Shown here in pieces: positions 59,554-64,000 of a stretch of 64,000 bases of DNA (positions within the stretch are counted from its first letter, which is position 1; every line of letters starts with the position of its first letter). Position numbers and translations under genes: made by a program. The notes under the pieces are model-generated. The model was not told the DNA's origin and ran no database searches. It saw only the letters and a program-made list of their open reading frames with translations. The DNA comes from Leguminivora glycinivorella. Lineage: Eukaryota > Arthropoda > Insecta > Lepidoptera > Tortricidae. The stretch spans positions 9,176,001-9,240,000 of the forward strand of contig NC_062996.1 of the NCBI RefSeq assembly GCF_023078275.1. Direction: 5' to 3'.

Positions 59554-59740
59554 GTATTAATCTATCCTTACTTATATAGATATACTAATCAGGTCTCATC
59601 AGTATAGTAGGATTTTTAAAAAATTAAGATTTCCACTTGAGAACTTACGAGTATCTGCGATGAATAGCATTGTTCTCTTTTGTTAACCCTAAACTGCTAA
59701 TTACCTGTGTGAAATAAATACCATAACGAACAAAATATTC

Positions 59741-59838
59741 ATAACTATTTTTAAAAACCGGGACTTAATCGCGTATAACTACATATTAAACTGATCGCCG
59801 TTATACGCGATTAAGTCCCGGTTTTTAAAAATAGTTAT
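59741..59838. repeat. hairpin, GGGACTTAATCGCGTAT family
   Basis: The ~40-bp arms are inverse copies (ATAACTATTTTTAAAAACCG, then GGACTTAATCGCGTATAAC). Related to 31073-31141. Confidence 0.7.
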
Positions 59839-59939
59839 GTGTAATAATCGTGAAAATTTGAACAAAATATTATTTATAAAAGACAAATTTGTGTATAAAA
59901 ATGTATGTCTGAAAAAAGGCTATTAATAAATAACACGTC

Positions 59940-60112
59940 TGTTTACCCACATGGGGTAGGCATAGCACATGAAACAGTTCGAGTTTCAGTGTCACTCTTA
60001 CCAATTAAAGGGTTGAAAGAAAACGAGATTCTGAACCACAATTTGACCCATATCCCACAGTCGACTACTACACCCACGGGAGGAAAGGGGCAACTAATCT
60101 TAGTCAGTAGGT
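59940..60112 (-). mobile_element. SINE family C, diverged inverse copy
   Basis: On minus, CGTGGGTGTAGTAGTCGACT, GGGATATGGGTCAAATTGTG and CATGTGCTATGCCTACCCCA mark it. Confidence 0.55.
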
Positions 60113-60163
60113 AATATAATTAATAAAACGAAAACTTGTTTTGAGCCTCTCATCATAATACAC

Positions 60164-60169
60164 TTTATT
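60164..60169 (-). terminator. poly-A signal AATAAA for the Tweedle gene
   Basis: AATAAA on the minus strand about 550 bases beyond the stop codon at 60719. It is the first clear signal downstream, so a long 3' UTR is likely. Confidence 0.4.
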
Positions 60170-60718
60170 AAGGACAGTCTGATGACACTTAAAATTAATA
60201 TTTACATATTGTTCTACTATTTGCACGGGAGTACTTATCTTTTGTTCGTTTTTATAGCCGACAGCTCATAGCTTACTAGCTCGCGGTGGGTCTAGTGCCT
60301 TAACGTCATTTATTTCAGCTGCATATTTCTGGTTTTAGCAGTTTAGGTATACTTTTGGATACAGTTCTACACTTCGATATGTATAAATCACTGATGTTGA
60401 CGGTGGCTTCAATCATGAGTTATTTTCATTTCAATTAGCACAAATATCACGGAAGACAGATAAAATCTCACGGTAGAAGCTCTGACGAATGTGCTTCTAG
60501 TTAAATCTTCATGGTATTTGCAATGATGAAATGTGCCAATGTCACCCTTTAAAACAAACTTGACATTTATGATGACATTGCCAAATTGCCATTACAAATG
60601 CCTGGCAGCTTTGACCTACTAAAACTTTTCTCAGAGTATTTTGACTACGGCTAGATTGGCTAATCTTCAGTCAATCGATAAACGATTGAACAGAAATTGG
60701 CAACAAATTCCCCTAAAT

Positions 60719-61323
60719 TTAGTACGGGCCTGATCCTGAATGGCTAGGGGCACCATAAGAGGAGCTCACAGACCCTCCAGAGATACCACCACCAATGGCA
60801 CCACCGGAAATACCACCGATACCTCCAATTGATCCTCCAATACCACCCCCAATCAATCCACCGCCGATAGATCCACCTCCGATAGATCCACCTCCAATAG
60901 ATCCACCCCCGATACCGCCTCCGATTGATCCACCTGCGATACCACCAATAGAACCTCCCTCCTTCTGTGCCTTATACTTAATGAAGTACACCTCAGGCTT
61001 AGAAGGTTGGGTCGGTGCAGCCGTTGGTATACTTATATCACCCTGGTGCTCAGGTTTCTTAACTAACACATATACAATCGTCTTCTCTTCATTCTGAGCG
61101 GTTGCTGGTATCACAGGGGTGATACGAGCTGGTGGGGACGGGGCTTTGATGAAGATAATCTTATAGTGCTTCTGAGGAACACCTCCGCTTAAAACCAGTG
61201 GGCGTTGTTCCTCAGTGTCTGGTGGTGGAACGTGGACGTAAATGTGTTTTTGGACGATGGCACCGCCGGTGAAGCTGGAACTGCCGAAACCACCGCCAAT
61301 GCTGCCTCCGCCGAATCCGCTAC
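60719..61323 (-). CDS. Tweedle-family cuticle protein, last exon
   Basis: The acceptor is CTATCAG|GTAGCG and the stop TAA is at 60721-60719. The DUF243/Tweedle block reads QKHIYVHVPPPDTEEQ, KHYKIIFIKAPSPPA, KTIVYVLVKKPE and PEVYFIKYKAQKEGG, the four conserved strands with lysines and aromatic residues. A Gly-Ser-Ile repeat (SIGGG units) and a YGAPSHSGSGPY tail follow. Such proteins are secreted into the cuticle and probably bind chitin. The proline-rich frame on the other strand is only the antisense of the glycine repeat. Confidence 0.93.
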
Positions 61324-62037
61324 CTGATAGATAGATAAGATCTTTATTTGAATGCTGCAGTAATACGCAATTGGGTAGTAAAGTTTTTTGACGATAGGCA
61401 AATAATATATTTTTCTGATAGAAGGTTATATTGATCACGAAAATGTGCCTCTTTTATTTTCCCTTTTCGTCAACAGTGGCACCAAAATGACGTTTGTAAA
61501 ATATAATGTCAGATGAGGTGACAATGCCTTTGTGCGTAAACAAAAGGGTTCCGACTCTATACTCTAACCCTTTTCAGTAAAGCACTGATCTGTCGGTACC
61601 CAGATCATGTTACAGTTAAATAGGGAGTTTACAAGTTTCTAATGGGGTGGCAACGCGCATGTGACACTCTTTGAGTTGCAGGCGTCCATAGGTTACAGTG
61701 ACCGCTTTCCATCAGGCGGACCGTATGCTTGTTTGCCACCGACGTAGTATAAAAAAATGAAGAAATAGAATAGAATTAGGCTCATACAACAAGACAGAAA
61801 AAGTATTAAGTGCCACGAAATGCTCAGCGTGTTTCTGGTGACAGTGGTGACTCCAGGGCTGATCTTCCGATGAGACCATCAAGTGAGAAAGATTCACGGA
61901 GGGTAAAAGACAGAGTAAATACAAAACACATGACAAGAAAAGTGGTCAAACAGTTAAATAGTAATAAAAGTGAAACGTTATAAGAAAAATAACAACACTG
62001 TGATAAATTGACAATGTAATAAGATTTTTCAAAAATT

Positions 62038-62498
62038 TCATTTTTGGCATAAGCTTTTATCGCTGACTGTGCCTGCCTTTCAACAATCATTTACTGCTTT
62101 CCGAGACGTTTCTAAAAACCCCCTTACTCAATGGGGATACGACGTCACGTGATTTACATATGTGTGCAAAACTTCAGCTCAATCGGAAACCGGGAAGTGG
62201 GTCAAATTTAGCTTCTAAAATCACTGTCAATAGAAATTATCAACAATGTAAACAAACCATTTTATAAAATATCAATATTCTAGCACAATTTTATTATTTT
62301 AAAGGTTGAGGATCATAATGTGATATGAATTGATTAAATAACACATGGATTTGGCCAGTATCTGATGAGTTAGAATGGAAATTAAAGACATTTTGTCTAC
62401 AAGATTTGTTTACATTGTTCACAAATTCTATTTGCGACTTTACGTTTTGACCCAAACTAACATAGTAACAAGGCAAGTTAAATAAAAGCTTGTAAAAA
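62038..62498 (+). repeat. repeat D copy inside the Tweedle intron, interrupted
   Basis: TTTTTGGCATAAGCTTTTAT starts it. It breaks after TTAGCTTCT near 62218 and resumes at ACGTTTTGACCCAAACTAAC near 62443, with about 225 bp inserted. Confidence 0.6.
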
Positions 62499-62530
62499 TC
62501 AAGCAAAGTGAAAATGCGAAATGTGTGTAC

Positions 62531-62747
62531 CTCCAGAAGAAAATCCACTGCCGAATCCACCGCCAAATCCACTGCCAGAAGAGAATCCACTGCTGCCAGA
62601 GAATCCACTGTTGAATCCGCTGCCACCAGAGAAGCCGCCGGATGAGAAACCGCCAAGACCACCGGAGATAACTCCACCGCCAGGGGCGTTATAGGAGTAC
62701 CCGGCTTCGGGCCTCGCGTAGCTGAGCGCTGCTACGGCAGCTAGTAT
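62531..62747 (-). CDS. Tweedle-family cuticle protein, second exon
   Basis: The acceptor is TTTCACAG|ATACTA and the donor CTGGAG|GTACAC, leaving one base that the last exon completes. It encodes the end of a signal peptide (ILAAVAALSYARPEAG), then a Gly-Phe-Ser repeat (SGFSSGSGFGGGFGSG). The initiator exon should lie to the right; no convincing one was found up to 64000. Confidence 0.9.
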
Positions 62748-62849
62748 CTGTGAAAACAATACAATACAATTACAATACAATACAATTTATTCGCGATAAA
62801 CAAGCATAACAGATAAACACATTCGAAGCAAAACAACAATACAAACAAT

Positions 62850-63262
62850 TTTTCCCCTCACTAGCTCGGAAACACGTGTTTTGTCGTCCTTTAATACCAG
62901 CGGGTAAAAACGCATTTTATCCTAGTGGTGGTTTATTCAAGGTCAAATTACTTTACCCACTAGTGTGGGTAAAGTAATTTGACCTTGAATAAAGACAAAC
63001 TAACTGCTTTAAAATTGATAAAAGTAGGTGAATCTCGTAATAAAGATGATTTATCACCTGTGGAACTACTGGAAGCAGTAATAAACGCATTTTTTGCGTT
63101 GTAGTTTCCTCGCTATAAGTAGTGAGGGGAAAAGTTTTGTATTTTATGTATGTTACTTCTCGTGTGTTAAAAAACTCGCAAGTTCAGGCTCGTTTTTCAA
63201 TTCCACACTCGGCGTTAAAAATAAAATACAACTTTGTCCCCTTGTAATCCTTGTATAACAAA
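62850..63262 (-). repeat. repeat F, inverse copy with local duplication
   Basis: Same unit as 37112-37535. The segment CAAATTACTTTACCCACTAG is followed by its own inverse, a small internal palindrome absent from the other copies. Confidence 0.6.
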
Positions 63263-63339
63263 TAACTATTTTAAATAGTAAAAAAAAACACAGCATCAAT
63301 AATAGTATTTTATGCGACTGGTGGTTAAAAGAGGTCAAA

Positions 63340-63920
63340 AAAGGTGAGTGGCGTGGGTAACAATTTGAGGCGAAGCCGAAAATTGTTAATAAAGACGCCA
63401 CGAGCATTTTTTGACTCAGTTAAACACCGTTGCATACAATACTTTTTCTACGACCAAGCACTTATTTTGAAAGAAAATTATAAATTCAACAAATACCTAC
63501 TTTCAGTCATCTTAGTTATCTAGTGGACCGCCTACCATTTTGAATATGCAGTTTGAGTGCAAACATGAAAATAAAACTGTCTATGGTATGGTTCTTTGAA
63601 GCCTGGCCACTAAGACGAATCGAGCCGAGTTGAATCGAGTTCTCATACATTTGAATGCGATTCGACGCGTCGCCAATGAACGCAGCAGAAAACGAAGGAG
63701 TCTCGACTCTGCGAATTGGTTTGTTAAGTTGGTAGCAATGTATTTACTGAACTGTAACAGCTATATCGTGCTACTGCTACTAAATGTTTTCAGGGTATAG
63801 ACTAGATAGACTTGTCCTGACATCTTTTATGTAGGGTTTTAAAGTCCTATGCACGACCTTGTAACTCACGAATAACAGTACGGGAGTAGAAAAAATTGTT
63901 TATCACGTAATGATCTCGCC
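63340..63920. repeat. repeat G, inverse partner of 46190-46640
   Basis: GAGTGGCGTGGGTAACAATT, AGACGCCACGAGCATTTTTT and GTTGCATACAATACTTTTTC match the earlier copy in the other orientation. Confidence 0.5.
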
Positions 63921-64000
63921 TCAGTATAATGATAATTGATAACCATAAGGTCAGCTCTGATCTTTCGGTGAGACCGTTTGTGGGCTACGGACGCAAAACG

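Larger units (their letters stand above)
57647..59095. mobile_element. TIR element carrying a LINE fragment and a hairpin
   Basis: The left arm (57653-57760: CAGGGCGTCCCAC, then GGAAAGTACC and ATCATAGATAGCATA) and right arm (58885-59093) are inverse copies. TA or TATA borders both ends, suggesting a Tc1/mariner-like non-autonomous element. A LINE piece sits between the arms and an 87-bp hairpin interrupts the right arm. Confidence 0.7.

Noticed and set aside
60317..60450. Possible last PLCE1 exon after TTATTTCAG at 60316
   Set aside because: The phase fits but the peptide (LHISGFSSLG) has no likeness to the PLC epsilon C-terminus, and the stretch is next to the 3' UTR of the antisense Tweedle gene.
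60795..61097. 100-codon proline-rich frame on plus
   Set aside because: It is the antisense of the Gly-Ser-Ile repeat of the Tweedle protein, whose frame has conserved DUF243 motifs.
63485..63510. Possible first exon of the Tweedle gene (ATG ACT GAA before GTAGGT on minus)
   Set aside because: Tweedle first exons normally encode the start of a hydrophobic signal peptide; MTE does not fit and the donor is weak.

Overview
This is animal nuclear DNA, most probably from a moth or butterfly. The genes are split by introns with GT...AG borders. There are tRNA-headed SINEs, RTE-type LINE tails ending in (TGTA)n or (GAT)n, many hairpin MITEs, a Bel/Pao element and a cuticle gene of the Tweedle family. 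No computation was run: homology calls rest on motif recognition, and exon borders were fixed by reading frame, splice sites and phase.

Layout. Positions 507-695 (-) hold a possible first coding exon of an unrecognised gene. Positions 5496-20293 (-) hold ten exons of CSTF1 (CstF-50), the WD40 subunit of the mRNA cleavage stimulation factor. They give 403 codons plus two bases; the last ~30 codons were not found in the window. Positions 20862-59553 (+) hold sixteen exons of a phospholipase C epsilon (PLCE1-like) gene: most of the X box, the X-Y linker, the Y box, C2, RA1 and RA2. They join in phase into exactly 765 codons. The exons upstream of the X box (RasGEF, EF hands, first catalytic histidine) are not in the 569 bases between the two genes. 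CSTF1 therefore probably sits antisense inside a PLCE1 intron. Positions 60719-62747 (-) hold two exons of a Tweedle cuticle protein; its first exon was not identified.

The introns are packed with mobile DNA. A 6.6-kb Bel/Pao element with matching 527-bp LTRs lies antisense in PLCE1. Next come a 4.3-kb inverted-repeat element (6-bp target duplication) carrying a 5'-truncated LINE with a 902-codon open frame, and a 1.4-kb element with 30-bp TIRs, 8-bp target duplications and a THAP-like first exon. A mariner is itself interrupted by a TA-flanked element. Six hAT-like MITEs (three families) in CSTF1 each have their own 8-bp target duplication.

The most unusual feature is repeated internal duplication of PLCE1 exons. 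The 96-base start of RA1 exists four times, each copy with its own splice sites and only synonymous differences. The second RA1 exon has four more partial copies. The exon before the Y box has six extra copies of its 3' half, most of them in a ~145-bp tandem array that multiplies the 5' splice site. The first RA2 exon has a second in-frame, in-phase copy. The C2 exon and two linker exons have partial copies. One CSTF1 exon also has a partial copy. Either these are alternative exons of a signalling enzyme, or the locus is prone to tandem duplication or misassembly.
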